The notes below the pieces were generated by a model, which saw nothing but the letters and a program-made list of their open reading frames with translations, ran no database searches and was not told the origin of the DNA. DNA of 62,913 nucleotides, taken from assembly GCA_020631045.1 (NCBI GenBank), contig JAHDHZ010000007.1:1-62913 (forward strand), given 5' to 3'. Below are positions 24,970 through 34,452 of the stretch, piece by piece; the stretch's first letter is position 1, and every line of letters starts with the position of its first letter. Source of the DNA: Flavobacteriales bacterium (GTDB taxonomy: Bacteria; Bacteroidota; Bacteroidia; Flavobacteriales_G; JALEGO01). The position numbers were made by a program, and so were the translations under genes.

Positions 24970-26582
24970 CCTTCTGTGGGAACACTCAAAGGCTTTAAAT
25001 CAATAGCTCTGTTGACTTCTTGGTAAGCAGAACCTGCAGGAACTTCTAAGGTCTCACTGAAAATAACTCCAACATTTCCTTCGTAATCAATGTTATAGGT
25101 TTTTCCTGGGTGTAAAATAATAATGTATTTTCCAGTTTGAGAATTAGGTATGTAATTACCCACTAGATCGCCATTTTCAGCATCAGTAACTGTAATAAAT
25201 AAATCTTGTGGAATATTGCCTTGATCATCTTTTGCGATGCCTTTATAAACCGTTAAAGGAGTCGGAGAAACATCAGGAAAAGTGATCTCATAAATATCTT
25301 GTTTCCCAAATCCATCACCTCTAAAAGTAGAGTACATAGCTCTTCTTCTATCAAGTGTGGGCTTGAAATGAATATCGTCTGCAGGTGAATTTACAGGGTA
25401 GCCTAAGTTTTGAGGCTTTGACCACTTATTTTTTTCAAGTTCAGTAAAGAAAATATCGTAACCCCCAATACCTGGGTGGCCTTTAGAACTAAAAAACAAT
25501 GTAATGCCATCTGGATGCATAAAAGGTGCATTTTCATCTTCTTCAGTATTGATCATCTGACCTGCATTTTGAGCTAGCGCCCACGCACCATTCGGTAATT
25601 TATTACAAAAATAAATATCCTTACCTCCAAATCCTCCCGGACGATCACTTGAAAAATAAAGCCTCTGCTTATCATTGCTGATGCTCACACTGCCTTCCCA
25701 ATATTCAGAATTGATATCAGATCCAAACTTTACAGGACTTTGCCATGTTCCGTTTTCAATGTTACTGTAATACAAGTCTCCGCCACCTTGCAAATCATAT
25801 CTATAAATTAAAAGCTGCTTGCCATCTGTAGATAAGTTGATCGAAGCATCATGAGCAGAAGTATTTATATTTCCTGAAATAAGCTCAGGAGCTTGCCAAG
25901 AACCTTGTGCATCTTTGAAAGACACATAAATATCTTCATCTACCTTTTCTTGCTGAATAGAATCTGACACATTGGGTCTTTTAGAGGTAAAAACAAGCAT
26001 TGACTCATCGCCACTCAAACAAGGAAAATACTCTTGGTAATTTGTATTAATCACTTTTCCTATGTTCTTGATTGTCATATTTAAAGGGAATTGCTTTTGT
26101 TTAATGGCATTTTTTGAAGCTTCAATTTTTCGATTCACTTCTTTTATCGCCTCAATTCCATTTGGGTCTAATTGGTCTTTATAACGCTCATATGTAGCAA
26201 TTGCTGTTTCAAACTGATAATTTAAGTGGTAAGCATCTCCTAAAAACATCAATGCATAAGGCGGTGCATACTGTTCTCTATAGTCACCAATCACGTATCT
26301 TGTTGAAGTATTTGAAGCTGCTTTTGTAAGGTATTCAATCGCTCTATGCGGATTGATTACAGGTGGATTCAAATAACAAAATCCCTTCAAATAATGAACA
26401 TTGGCATTTGCAGCATCAATTGATTCAAGCTTATCGACATACTTCAATGCTAAAAAATAATCTTCAAGCTGAAATTCAAGCATTACACGCTCAAAAGTAG
26501 TTCTAAAATTATCATCTTGCTGGGCAAATCCAACTTGAATAGAATAACAAATAAATATAAGTACGAGAAGTCTTTTCAACAT
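24963..26582 (-). CDS. TPR and PD40 beta-propeller secreted protein
   Basis: A 539-residue exported protein: signal peptide (residues 1-20, ending GFA-Q), TPR-like helices ~25-160 ('[20 protein letters not shown]', '[20 protein letters not shown]'), then PD40/WD40-like blades ~180-430 ('[12 protein letters not shown]', '[22 protein letters not shown]', '[20 protein letters not shown]'), and a carboxypeptidase-regulatory-like beta domain at ~440-525. The layout matches the first part of PorE/OmpA-type Bacteroidota proteins but it lacks the C-terminal OmpA domain. A second relative starts at 60321. Likely periplasmic or outer-membrane associated; function unknown. Confidence 0.8.
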   Translation of the reverse strand: MLKRLLVLIFICYSIQVGFAQQDDNFRTTFERVMLEFQLEDYFLALKYVDKLESIDAANANVHYLKGFCYLNPPVINPHRAIEYLTKAASNTSTRYVIGDYREQYAPPYALMFLGDAYHLNYQFETAIATYERYKDQLDPNGIEAIKEVNRKIEASKNAIKQKQFPLNMTIKNIGKVINTNYQEYFPCLSGDESMLVFTSKRPNVSDSIQQEKVDEDIYVSFKDAQGSWQAPELISGNINTSAHDASINLSTDGKQLLIYRYDLQGGGDLYYSNIENGTWQSPVKFGSDINSEYWEGSVSISNDKQRLYFSSDRPGGFGGKDIYFCNKLPNGAWALAQNAGQMINTEEDENAPFMHPDGITLFFSSKGHPGIGGYDIFFTELEKNKWSKPQNLGYPVNSPADDIHFKPTLDRRRAMYSTFRGDGFGKQDIYEITFPDVSPTPLTVYKGIAKDDQGNIPQDLFITVTDAENGDLVGNYIPNSQTGKYIIILHPGKTYNIDYEGNVGVIFSETLEVPAGSAYQEVNRAIDLKPLSVPTEGQ

Positions 26583-26604
26583 TTTACATGCATTAAGTAT
26601 TGCA

Positions 26605-26612
26605 CAAATATA
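26605..26612 (-). promoter_or_regulatory. Bacteroidota -7 box for the PD40 gene
   Basis: Minus strand TATATTTG, exact TAnnTTTG match, 23 bases before the ATG at 26582. Confidence 0.42.
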
Positions 26613-26623
26613 TTTATATAATG

Positions 26624-26642
26624 TGATTCTTAAGTAGAATCA
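26624..26642. promoter_or_regulatory. Inverted repeat between divergent promoters (candidate operator)
   Basis: TGATTCT-taagt-AGAATCA: perfect 7-bp arms and a 5-base spacer, centred midway between the -7 boxes of the PD40 gene (26605-26612) and the cytochrome-b-like gene (26655-26662). No T run follows it in a place that would suit termination. Could bind a dimeric regulator of both genes. Confidence 0.4.
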
Positions 26643-26654
26643 TGAATTGTTTGT

Positions 26655-26662
26655 TAAATTTG
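26655..26662 (+). promoter_or_regulatory. Bacteroidota -7 box for the cytochrome-b-like gene
   Basis: TAAATTTG, exact TAnnTTTG match, 16 bases before the ATG at 26678. Confidence 0.42.
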
Positions 26663-26677
26663 TGCAAAAATTAGCCT

Positions 26678-27091
26678 ATGTCAATGCTCATTCATGCCCA
26701 CTCAGGAATTAGATACCTTATTATTTTACTTATTGCACTTACCATTGCTTATGGTTTGTATTTGATCTTTACAAAAAAAGCATATGATTCTGTATTTAAA
26801 AAGTTGACTACCTTAACCATGTCAATCACACACATTCAATTCATCATCGGTATTGTTGTTTATTTTATGTCCCCTAAAGTGATGCTTTCAGATATGTCTG
26901 TAGCTATGAAAAATCCTTCGATACGCTTTTTTACTGTTGAGCATGCTTTTATGATGGTCATCGCCATTGTGTTGCTAACAATTGGTCATGTTCGTTCTAA
27001 ACGCAGTCAAAAAATCACTCCAGCACTTTCTTTATTTGTTTTTGCTTTTATTTTAATACTAGCAGCTATCCCTGGCTTTTTAAGAGCTTAA
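26678..27091 (+). CDS. Small four-helix membrane protein, 'cytochrome B' family of Flavobacteriales
   Basis: A 137-residue protein with four hydrophobic helices and conserved-looking histidines: 'HAHSGIRYLIILL' in helix 1, 'MSITHIQFIIGIV' in helix 2, 'FFTVEHAFMMVIA' in helix 3 and 'TIGHVRSKRSQK' after it. Proteins like this are annotated as cytochrome B in Flavobacteriales because the His pattern could bind haem; I know of no firm biochemical assignment. Divergent from the PD40 gene and 13 bases upstream of hflX. Confidence 0.65.
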   Translation: MSMLIHAHSGIRYLIILLIALTIAYGLYLIFTKKAYDSVFKKLTTLTMSITHIQFIIGIVVYFMSPKVMLSDMSVAMKNPSIRFFTVEHAFMMVIAIVLLTIGHVRSKRSQKITPALSLFVFAFILILAAIPGFLRA

Positions 27092-27103
27092 GAGCTAGCT
27101 TAA

Positions 27104-28288
27104 ATGATTGAAAAAAAGAAAACATTTTCAGCAGAGAGCATCGTTTTAGTTGCCCTAATTACACAACACCAAAACGATCAAAAGACAAAAGAGTATTTAG
27201 ATGAATTAGCTTTTTTAGCACTTACCGCAGGAGGGCAAACAAAAAAAAGTTTTGTGCAAAGACTAGATACTCCGAACCCTTCAACATTTATTGGCAAAGG
27301 AAAAGCCATAGAAATAGGCAAATACTGTCATGAATATGAAATTGACATGGTCATTTTTGATGATGAACTCAGTGCCACTCAAATTCGTAATCTTGAAAAA
27401 ATCATTGGTGTTAAAATCGTTGATAGAAGCGGATTGATCCTTGATATTTTTGCTGCACGAGCACAAACCGCACACGCCAAAACACAAGTTGAACTTGCTC
27501 AATACGAATATCTTTTGCCAAGGCTTGCCGGCATGTGGACGCACCTTTCTCGTCAAAAAGGAGGTATTGGCCTTAGAGGACCTGGTGAAACAGAAATTGA
27601 AACTGACAGGAGAATCGTCAGACAAAAAATCTCTTTACTCAAAAAGAAACTTGCTCAAATCGACAAACAAAAATCCACCCAAAGGAAAAATAGGGCTCAA
27701 ATGATTCGAGTAGCCTTGGTAGGTTATACAAATGTGGGTAAATCAACCCTGATCAATCGACTTGCCAAGTCAGAGGTATTTGCAGAAAATAAATTGTTTG
27801 CAACACTCGACACCACGGTAAGAAAAGTAGTCATTGAAAACTTACCTTTTTTACTTTCAGATACCGTTGGATTTATCAGAAAGCTTCCGCACCAATTGAT
27901 TGAGTCTTTTAAATCAACACTCGATGAGACAAGAGAAGCAGATTTGTTGATTCATGTAGTTGATCTTTCAAATCCTGCTTTTGAAGATCAAATGCTAACG
28001 GTGGCTAAAACCATCCATGAAATCGATTCAAATAAAAAACCTACACTCATAGTTTACAATAAAATTGACATGGTTGACCAGAGTCTTCAAGAACATGAGT
28101 TTGATCACACAGGAAATAAACCTGCTTTCAATTTTAAAGAATTTGAAAAGATGAAATTAAAAACAGAGCAATGTGTGTTTATCTCAGCAGTTGAAAAAAC
28201 CAATTTTGAACACTTTAAAAAAGTATTGTATAAAACCGTAGCAGAATTACATAAAAAGCGCTATCCGTACAATCATTTTCTATACTAA
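27104..28288 (+). CDS. hflX: GTPase HflX, ribosome-splitting factor
   Basis: A 394-residue GTPase. N-terminal HflX domain ('LALTAGGQTKKSFVQRLDTPN', seen at ~45-65; 'GKGKAIEIG'), coiled linker after 'GGIGLRGPGETEIETDRR', and G domain with P-loop 'VGYTNVGKSTLINRL', 'DTVGFIRKLPHQL' and 'VYNKIDM'. HflX splits stalled 70S ribosomes, often in stress. First gene of a long plus-strand run to 34.4 kb. Confidence 0.95.
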   Translation: MIEKKKTFSAESIVLVALITQHQNDQKTKEYLDELAFLALTAGGQTKKSFVQRLDTPNPSTFIGKGKAIEIGKYCHEYEIDMVIFDDELSATQIRNLEKIIGVKIVDRSGLILDIFAARAQTAHAKTQVELAQYEYLLPRLAGMWTHLSRQKGGIGLRGPGETEIETDRRIVRQKISLLKKKLAQIDKQKSTQRKNRAQMIRVALVGYTNVGKSTLINRLAKSEVFAENKLFATLDTTVRKVVIENLPFLLSDTVGFIRKLPHQLIESFKSTLDETREADLLIHVVDLSNPAFEDQMLTVAKTIHEIDSNKKPTLIVYNKIDMVDQSLQEHEFDHTGNKPAFNFKEFEKMKLKTEQCVFISAVEKTNFEHFKKVLYKTVAELHKKRYPYNHFLY

Positions 28289-28293
28289 TCTAG

Positions 28294-29052
28294 TTGCAAG
28301 ACCAAAAGCATATAAAAAACAACGCCTACTTTTTTCAAATCAAACACGAGAAACAAAGTAGCTTTAGATTTGATCAGATTTTCAAACAATCTATCAAAAA
28401 TCCTGAGATTGTTTTGAACAACATCAGTGCAAATAATCAGCCCATTATCGCCTACTCTTCTCTTTGTTTAGTCTTGTTTATCATTGTTTTTAAAATAAGC
28501 ATTCAAAACCGTTTTCAATTTTTTTTTCAAAACATTTCAAATGAAAAAAATACGCTTTCACTTTTTCTGCAAAGCACCTTTGTTTTATTTTCATCATTGA
28601 TGCTATCTTTAGTTGTTTTCACTTTACTTATCGATTTAGTTGTTGATGTGAAGCCCTTATTTGTTATCTATTTTTGGGGACTTTTTTGTTTGTTTTTCGG
28701 CTTAAAAACACTGTTAAGTCAGCTCATTACGTTTAATTATAAATTAAGCGTTAGAACCAAAGAATTTATTGAAGAATCTCGCTTTATTATTTTAAAAGCT
28801 ACTTGGATTGCCCTACCTTTTACTATTTTTTATTTTTTTGCTAATTTTCAAGGATTTTCAGGCCTTCAAAATAGTTTAATTTTTGTTGGATTTGGGTTGC
28901 TTTTCTTGTTTTGTGCATGGCTGTTTATAAGAACTTCTCAACACATTAGACAAAAAGAAAAAGTCTCGCTTTATCATATATTTTTATACCTTTGCTGCCT
29001 GGAGTTTTTGCCCATTGCAGTGATTGCAAAATTTGTAGCACAACTCTGCTGA
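28294..29052 (+). CDS. DUF4271 membrane protein
   Basis: A 252-residue protein with a charged N-terminus of ~50 residues and about six hydrophobic segments. The position between hflX and a hemD-like gene and the overall layout fit DUF4271, a Bacteroidota family usually found directly upstream of uroporphyrinogen-III synthase. Function is unknown. The start appears to be TTG at 28294, 5 bases after hflX; there is no in-frame ATG before the first hydrophobic segments. Confidence 0.65.
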   Translation: MQDQKHIKNNAYFFQIKHEKQSSFRFDQIFKQSIKNPEIVLNNISANNQPIIAYSSLCLVLFIIVFKISIQNRFQFFFQNISNEKNTLSLFLQSTFVLFSSLMLSLVVFTLLIDLVVDVKPLFVIYFWGLFCLFFGLKTLLSQLITFNYKLSVRTKEFIEESRFIILKATWIALPFTIFYFFANFQGFSGLQNSLIFVGFGLLFLFCAWLFIRTSQHIRQKEKVSLYHIFLYLCCLEFLPIAVIAKFVAQLC

Positions 29053-29071
29053 AAATGATTAAACTATCTGT

Positions 29072-29818
29072 ATGCAAGTAAAAAGTATTCTTGTTTCTCA
29101 ACCGCAACCTGAAAATGATAAAAATCCTTATTCAGAATTAGCACGAGAGCTTAAGTTAAAACTTGACTTTCGTTCATTTATTCACATTGAAGGTATTCCA
29201 ATTCAAGAATTTAGAAAAGAACGCGTACATTTTACTGATTATTCAGCGGTAATCTTGACCTCAAGAAATGCTGCAGATCATTTTTTTAGAATTTGCTCTG
29301 AGGCTAGGATATCTCCGCCAGATTCTATGAAGTATTTTTGCACAAATGAAGCAACTGCTCATTACCTTCAAAAATATATCGTTTATAGAAAAAGAAAAGT
29401 TTTTTACGGTAAAGGGCGTTTTGCTGATTTAATCGAAATAATGGAAAAACATAAAAAAGAAAAGTTTGTGCTTCCTTGTTCTAATGTTTTAAAACCAACG
29501 ATCCCAAATCTGTTAGAAGAAAATAAATTCAATTACACCAAAGCCAATATCTTTAAAACTGTGGTTAGTGATCTATCTGATCTTGAAGATGTTTATTATG
29601 ATATGTTGGTGTTCTTCAGCCCTTCAGGTATAGAGTCTTTATTCAAAAATTTTCCTGATTTCAAACAAAACAAAACAAGAATTGCCGCTTTTGGTCCGAC
29701 CACTATAAAAGCTGTTGAAGACAGAGGATTAAAAGTACACGTAATGGCTCCTTCAAAAGAAGCCCCTTCGATGACCATGGCCATTAGACAATATGTCAAT
29801 CAAGTCAACAAAAACTAG
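29072..29818 (+). CDS. hemD: Uroporphyrinogen-III synthase
   Basis: A 248-residue two-lobed protein of the HemD family: 'SILVSQPQPENDKNPYSELA', 'DYSAVILTSRNAADHFF', 'FVLPCSNVLKPTIPNLL', 'YDMLVFFSPSGIESLF' and 'RIAAFGPTTIKAVEDRG'. It cyclises hydroxymethylbilane to uroporphyrinogen III in haem synthesis. The family is poorly conserved, but these segments and the DUF4271 neighbour make the call good. Overlaps rnpA by 26 bases. Confidence 0.85.
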   Translation: MQVKSILVSQPQPENDKNPYSELARELKLKLDFRSFIHIEGIPIQEFRKERVHFTDYSAVILTSRNAADHFFRICSEARISPPDSMKYFCTNEATAHYLQKYIVYRKRKVFYGKGRFADLIEIMEKHKKEKFVLPCSNVLKPTIPNLLEENKFNYTKANIFKTVVSDLSDLEDVYYDMLVFFSPSGIESLFKNFPDFKQNKTRIAAFGPTTIKAVEDRGLKVHVMAPSKEAPSMTMAIRQYVNQVNKN

Positions 29819-30182
29819 TCACAACTCTTCAAAAAAACTTTCTAAACAAGAGATTGTAAGAAGCAAGATTTTGCTTCAAAAGATTTTTTCAAAGACGGCT
29901 ACAAAACTTTACACACAACATCTAAAGTGTTTTGTGATCAAAGAAGATAAGACTGAACACTCAAGATTTTTTGTAAGTGTGTCGAAAAAAAATGTGAAGC
30001 TTGCTGTTACAAGAAATCAAATTAAAAGACGTTTGAAAGAAGCCATTCGACTTGAAAAACAAACCCTCTCAAATGTACTAAACATTGCTATTGTATATGC
30101 GCATAAGCAGCCTTTACCTTACCAGGTTTTGTTGAATGAAATACGTACTGTTTTTGAGAAAATCAATGCACAAAATGCATAA
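29793..30182 (+). CDS. rnpA: Ribonuclease P protein component
   Basis: A 129-residue basic protein. After '[19 protein letters not shown]' comes '[29 protein letters not shown]', which contains the RnpA RNR-like signature (here V-x-R-N-x-x-K-R-R), read at ~52-80. It forms RNase P with the M1-type RNA for tRNA 5' maturation. Start ATG 29793 overlaps hemD; the next gene is yidD, as in many bacteria, although rpmH is not here. Confidence 0.92.
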   Translation: MSIKSTKTSHNSSKKLSKQEIVRSKILLQKIFSKTATKLYTQHLKCFVIKEDKTEHSRFFVSVSKKNVKLAVTRNQIKRRLKEAIRLEKQTLSNVLNIAIVYAHKQPLPYQVLLNEIRTVFEKINAQNA

Positions 30183-30399
30183 AGTATTTATTCTTCTTAT
30201 TCGATGTTATCAAGTCTTGATTTCCCCCTTCACGCAAGCTAGTTGTCGGTTTGAACCTACTTGCAGCAATTATGCAATAAAAGCTTTTGAAAAGCATGGT
30301 TTTTTTAAAGGATTTGTTTTAACTTTTAAACGCCTTATTCGTTGTCACCCTTGGGGTGGTTTCGGTTTTGACCCCGTCCCAGAAAAAAAAGATAAATGA
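30175..30399 (+). CDS. yidD: Membrane protein insertion efficiency factor YidD
   Basis: A 74-residue protein with the full YidD signature: '[12 protein letters not shown]', '[19 protein letters not shown]', '[17 protein letters not shown]'. An amphipathic N-terminal helix places it at the inner membrane, where the family aids YidC insertion. The start is taken at ATG 30175 (an ATG at 30166 adds three residues); both overlap rnpA. The stop overlaps the next start as ATGA. Confidence 0.93.
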   Translation: MHKVFILLIRCYQVLISPFTQASCRFEPTCSNYAIKAFEKHGFFKGFVLTFKRLIRCHPWGGFGFDPVPEKKDK

Positions 30400-32084
30400 A
30401 ATCAACAACAAAACTTTTTTTAATTATCAGCATTGGCCTGACTTCATTGTTGAGCATTCAAGCCTATAAAGAAGATTTCTTTGAAATCTCTAAAAACCTA
30501 GATATTTTCTCTTCTTTATATAAGAACATAAACATCTATTATGTAGACAATACTAAGCCAGGAGAACTCATGAAAATTGGTATTGATGCTATGCTAGAGT
30601 CTTTAGATCCTTACACCAATTTCATTGCAGAATCTGATATTGAAGATTATAGGTTCATGACTACAGGACAATACGGGGGCATTGGCTCGGTAATTCGTAA
30701 AAAAGACAAATATGTAGTAATTGCTGAACCTTATGAGGATTCTCCGTCTTTAAAAGCTGGTCTTAAAGCAGGCGATAAAATATTAAAAATTGATGGCAAA
30801 GACATCAAAGGTAAAAACGTTTCAGACATCAGCTCTTTTCTAAAAGGTGAACCCAACACAAAAGTATTGCTTGAAATTGATCGAATGGGCTCTGATTCAA
30901 TATTTAATATTGAAGTGATTAGAGAAGAGATTAAAGTCAAAGATGTTCCTTATCATGGTTTAGTGAGCCCCAAAACAGGATACATTAAACTCAACAGTTT
31001 TACCCAAACTGCATCAAAAGAAGTAAGTAATGCCTTTCAAGAACTTAAAGATGACCACCAAATTGAAAACCTTATTTTAGACCTCAGAGGAAACGGCGGA
31101 GGCCTTTTAAGAGAAGCTGTGAACATTGTAAATCTTTTTGTTAAAAAAGGCACTAAAGTGGTTGAAACTAGAGGTAAAATAAAAGATTGGGATAGAATTC
31201 ATAAAACCTCTAATGAAGCCCTTGATCAAGATATTAAGTTGGCTATTTTGACTGATGGAGGATCTGCTTCTGCTTCTGAAATTGTTTCAGGAGCCATACA
31301 AGATTTAGATCGTGGCATAGTCGTGGGCGATCGCACTTACGGAAAGGGGCTTGTTCAGCAAACCTTTGATGTATCTTACAATTCTAAAGTGAAAGTTACA
31401 GTTGCTAAATATTATATCCCTAGCGGAAGGTGTATTCAGCGCCTAGATTATTCAAATAAAGATGCTAAAGGCAAAGCCATCCAGGTAGCTGACTCTTTAA
31501 CTCAAGAGTTTAAAACCACTAAAGGCAGAGTAGTTAAAGACGGAGCGGGTATAGCACCAGATATTTTTGTTGAAAAACCTGAAATTGCAGAGCTCATAAT
31601 TACTTTAATGCGTAAAAATATTTTCTTTGATTACGCAACAGATTTTGTTTTAAAAAACTCATCTATTGCCAAAGCAGATCAGTTTCAAATAACTGATGAG
31701 CAGTACCAAGATTTTGTAGCCTACGCCAAACAAAAGGGGTTAGATTATGAAACAAAACTTGAAAAAGAATTACACAAGCTAGAAAAAATTTCTGAAAAAC
31801 AAGCTGATCAGCATATTGTAAAAGACATACAAGATTTAAAAAACCACATAGCTGACCAGAAAGAAAAAGACTTTACCACATATAAAAGCTTTATTCAAAG
31901 AGTATTAGAACAAGAAATTGTCTCAAGATACTACTATCAAAGTGGTAAAGTACAAAATGCCTTGAGCAAAGATGAAGATGTTTTAAAAGCCATTGAAATC
32001 TTGAATGATGCGGCTCAATATAGCGCTATTTTTGAACCAAGCTATTTGCCTAATTTCCCAAAAGAAGTTTTAGAAGATGAATAA
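30396..32084 (+). CDS. S41 family C-terminal processing protease
   Basis: A 562-residue secreted serine protease. N-terminal signal or membrane anchor (~1-23), helical region with 'LDPYTNFI', PDZ domain ~95-180 ('[21 protein letters not shown]'), and the S41 core '[12 protein letters not shown]' and '[14 protein letters not shown]'. By alignment with D1P the nucleophile is Ser292 and the general base Lys317 in 'RTYGKGLVQ', 25 residues later as in the family. It cleaves C-termini of periplasmic proteins. Long charged C-terminal extension (~420-562). Overlaps yidD by 4 and the M14 gene by 8 bases. Confidence 0.93.
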   Translation: MKSTTKLFLIISIGLTSLLSIQAYKEDFFEISKNLDIFSSLYKNINIYYVDNTKPGELMKIGIDAMLESLDPYTNFIAESDIEDYRFMTTGQYGGIGSVIRKKDKYVVIAEPYEDSPSLKAGLKAGDKILKIDGKDIKGKNVSDISSFLKGEPNTKVLLEIDRMGSDSIFNIEVIREEIKVKDVPYHGLVSPKTGYIKLNSFTQTASKEVSNAFQELKDDHQIENLILDLRGNGGGLLREAVNIVNLFVKKGTKVVETRGKIKDWDRIHKTSNEALDQDIKLAILTDGGSASASEIVSGAIQDLDRGIVVGDRTYGKGLVQQTFDVSYNSKVKVTVAKYYIPSGRCIQRLDYSNKDAKGKAIQVADSLTQEFKTTKGRVVKDGAGIAPDIFVEKPEIAELIITLMRKNIFFDYATDFVLKNSSIAKADQFQITDEQYQDFVAYAKQKGLDYETKLEKELHKLEKISEKQADQHIVKDIQDLKNHIADQKEKDFTTYKSFIQRVLEQEIVSRYYYQSGKVQNALSKDEDVLKAIEILNDAAQYSAIFEPSYLPNFPKEVLEDE

Positions 32085-34452
32085 TCTAAAGTTTTTTACA
32101 TGCCTAATTTTATGTGCTCTTTCGTCTTCTTGGCTTATGAGTCAAGAATATCACAGAACTAAGGTATGTTTTAAAAATATCGAAGAGCAGCAAAATTTGC
32201 ATAATTTAGGCATTTGCCTTGATCATTATAAAAAAGAAAAAGGCTGCATTGTCACAGACTTTTCAGATTTTGAACTTCAACAATTATCTAAAATTGGTAT
32301 TGATTATGAGATTGAAATTTATGATGTTGTATCTCATTACAAAACACAAAATAACACTACACAACAGCTTTTATCAACTAGTTCTTTAAATTGTAATTCG
32401 ATAGGTTCTATAGATGTAAATTCCAAGTATAACACTCCTACAGGATTTGCTTTAGGGAGTATAGGAGGATTTTTTACGTACCAAGAGTTTTTAGCCCATT
32501 TAGATACCATGCATGCAAGATTTCCTCACTTAATCACAGCAAAAACTCCTATTGATACATTTTTAACGCATGAGAATAGACCAATTTATCAAGTTAAAAT
32601 TTCAGATCAACCAACCAATAGTGAAGCAGAGCCTCAAGTTTTGTATACAGCCTTGCACCATGCAAGAGAACCAGCAGGACTCTCTCAATTGATTTTTTTC
32701 ATGTATTATCTATTAGAAAATTATGACCAAAACCCAAAAATAAAAGCTCTGATTGACAATACTGAGCTTTATTTTGTGCCCATGATTAATCCTGATGGCT
32801 ACATCTTTAATCAAACCAATGAGCCAAGCGGAGGAGGCCTATGGCGTAAAAATAGAAGAGACAATCTCGATGGAACTTATGGTGTTGATTTAAATCGAAA
32901 CTATAGTTATCAGTGGGGTGGATCGGGAGCCTCTTCAAATACAAATTCTGATGTGTATCACGGCCCAACTCCTTTTTCTGAGCCTGAGACTCAAGCCATC
33001 AAACACATAGTCGAGAATCATAATTTTAAATTTGCTTTAAACTACCATACTTTTAGTGACTTATTGCTTTTTCCGTTTGGATATGAACAAAATGTCTTCT
33101 CTGATGATCACACTTATTTTCAAGATTTTACAACACCAATGGTCAGAGAAAATAACTATGCCAACATTATGGCCTCAGAGCTCTACCCTGCGGCTGGTGA
33201 TTCAGATGATTGGTTTTATGCCGACTCATTGAAACCTAAGGTTTTTGCACTCACTCCAGAAGTTGGCTCTGCTAACGAAGGTTTTTGGCCTCCATCTTCA
33301 AACATTATACAGCTATGCAAAGAAAATGTTCAAGCGAACATCATTCTTACAGAGTTGGTACATGATTATCACGATTTAATCAAGCATAAAGCTGAGTTGA
33401 TCACTCAAGATACACTTTTGCTATCACTCTTCTCTCAGCGTTTGGGCCTTGATTCTAATCTAGTGCATCTTACCATAAGTGCTGTTTCACCTAATATTCA
33501 AAGTATTAGCACAGATTCTATTTTACTTGATTTAGCCGTTCAAGAAATTAAAGAAGATTCTTTTCTGGTCGCTTTTAATTCTTTAGGAGGCTTTCAAGAC
33601 ACACTTGAATTTTTAGTAGAATATCACTACCCTTTCTATTCAAATGCTCAAACCATTCAAATCATTACTCAGCCTGCTCCTGAATTGATTGAATACCAGA
33701 ATTCTATTGTGTCAAATTCAGACTGGAATGGCAACTGGGACATTAGTAATGAAACTTTTGTAAGTGCAGACTTCTCTTTAACAGACTCTCCTTTTTCTGA
33801 ATATCAAAATCAAAGCACTTCAATTTGCTCATTGAGCCAAAATTTTGATTTAAGCACTGCAAGTTTCGCTCAAGTTCATTTTTGGGCAAAATGGGACATT
33901 GAAAATGATTATGATTATGTTGTATTTGAAGTCTTTGATCAAAATACTTGGACGCCACTTTGTGGCAACTATACCAATGCGGGTACTAATGATCAAATAG
34001 TTGATGCGCCTTTGTATGATGGAACACAAGACTGGATTTATGAATCAGTTGATTTGAGCGCATACTATGGAATTGAAAACATTCAATTTCGTTTTAGACT
34101 AGAGTCTGACAATTTTGTCACCGCAGACGGATTCTATGTTGATGATTTTACTGTGTTCATTCAAAGTGATTCTCTTACAACTTCTTTAAACCAACTGACA
34201 GCTGGCAAATCAGCTTTTAAGGTATTTCCTAATCCAAGTAATGGGCAAATCAATCTTTTATCAACAAACAAAGATCTTGTGAAAGCACAGATAACATTAA
34301 TGAACACACAAAGACAAGTTGTGTTTGATCAATCAGTGCAATTCAACCAAAATCAGGCATTTCAACTAAATAAAACTCTGTCACCTGGGGTTTATTTTTT
34401 AAGCATCCAGCAGGCAAATATGACAGAGATTAAAAAATTAGTTGTTCAATAA
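32077..34452 (+). CDS. Secreted M14 zinc carboxypeptidase with T9SS type A sorting domain
   Basis: A 791-residue exported protein. Signal peptide ~1-21; propeptide to ~130; M14 catalytic domain ~135-430 with zinc motif 'LHHAREP' (His195, Glu198), 'MINPDGYIFN', 'WRKNRRDN', 'VDLNRNYSYQWGG', third ligand in 'LNYHTFSD' and catalytic Glu region 'LTPEVGSANEGF'. A beta-sandwich region ~560-700 follows, then the T9SS type A C-terminal signal ('FKVFPNPSNGQINLLS'...'LSPGVYFLSIQ'). Expected to be secreted to the surface or medium to trim peptides. It overlaps the convergent uvrB gene by 15 bases. Confidence 0.93.
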   Translation: MNNLKFFTCLILCALSSSWLMSQEYHRTKVCFKNIEEQQNLHNLGICLDHYKKEKGCIVTDFSDFELQQLSKIGIDYEIEIYDVVSHYKTQNNTTQQLLSTSSLNCNSIGSIDVNSKYNTPTGFALGSIGGFFTYQEFLAHLDTMHARFPHLITAKTPIDTFLTHENRPIYQVKISDQPTNSEAEPQVLYTALHHAREPAGLSQLIFFMYYLLENYDQNPKIKALIDNTELYFVPMINPDGYIFNQTNEPSGGGLWRKNRRDNLDGTYGVDLNRNYSYQWGGSGASSNTNSDVYHGPTPFSEPETQAIKHIVENHNFKFALNYHTFSDLLLFPFGYEQNVFSDDHTYFQDFTTPMVRENNYANIMASELYPAAGDSDDWFYADSLKPKVFALTPEVGSANEGFWPPSSNIIQLCKENVQANIILTELVHDYHDLIKHKAELITQDTLLLSLFSQRLGLDSNLVHLTISAVSPNIQSISTDSILLDLAVQEIKEDSFLVAFNSLGGFQDTLEFLVEYHYPFYSNAQTIQIITQPAPELIEYQNSIVSNSDWNGNWDISNETFVSADFSLTDSPFSEYQNQSTSICSLSQNFDLSTASFAQVHFWAKWDIENDYDYVVFEVFDQNTWTPLCGNYTNAGTNDQIVDAPLYDGTQDWIYESVDLSAYYGIENIQFRFRLESDNFVTADGFYVDDFTVFIQSDSLTTSLNQLTAGKSAFKVFPNPSNGQINLLSTNKDLVKAQITLMNTQRQVVFDQSVQFNQNQAFQLNKTLSPGVYFLSIQQANMTEIKKLVVQ

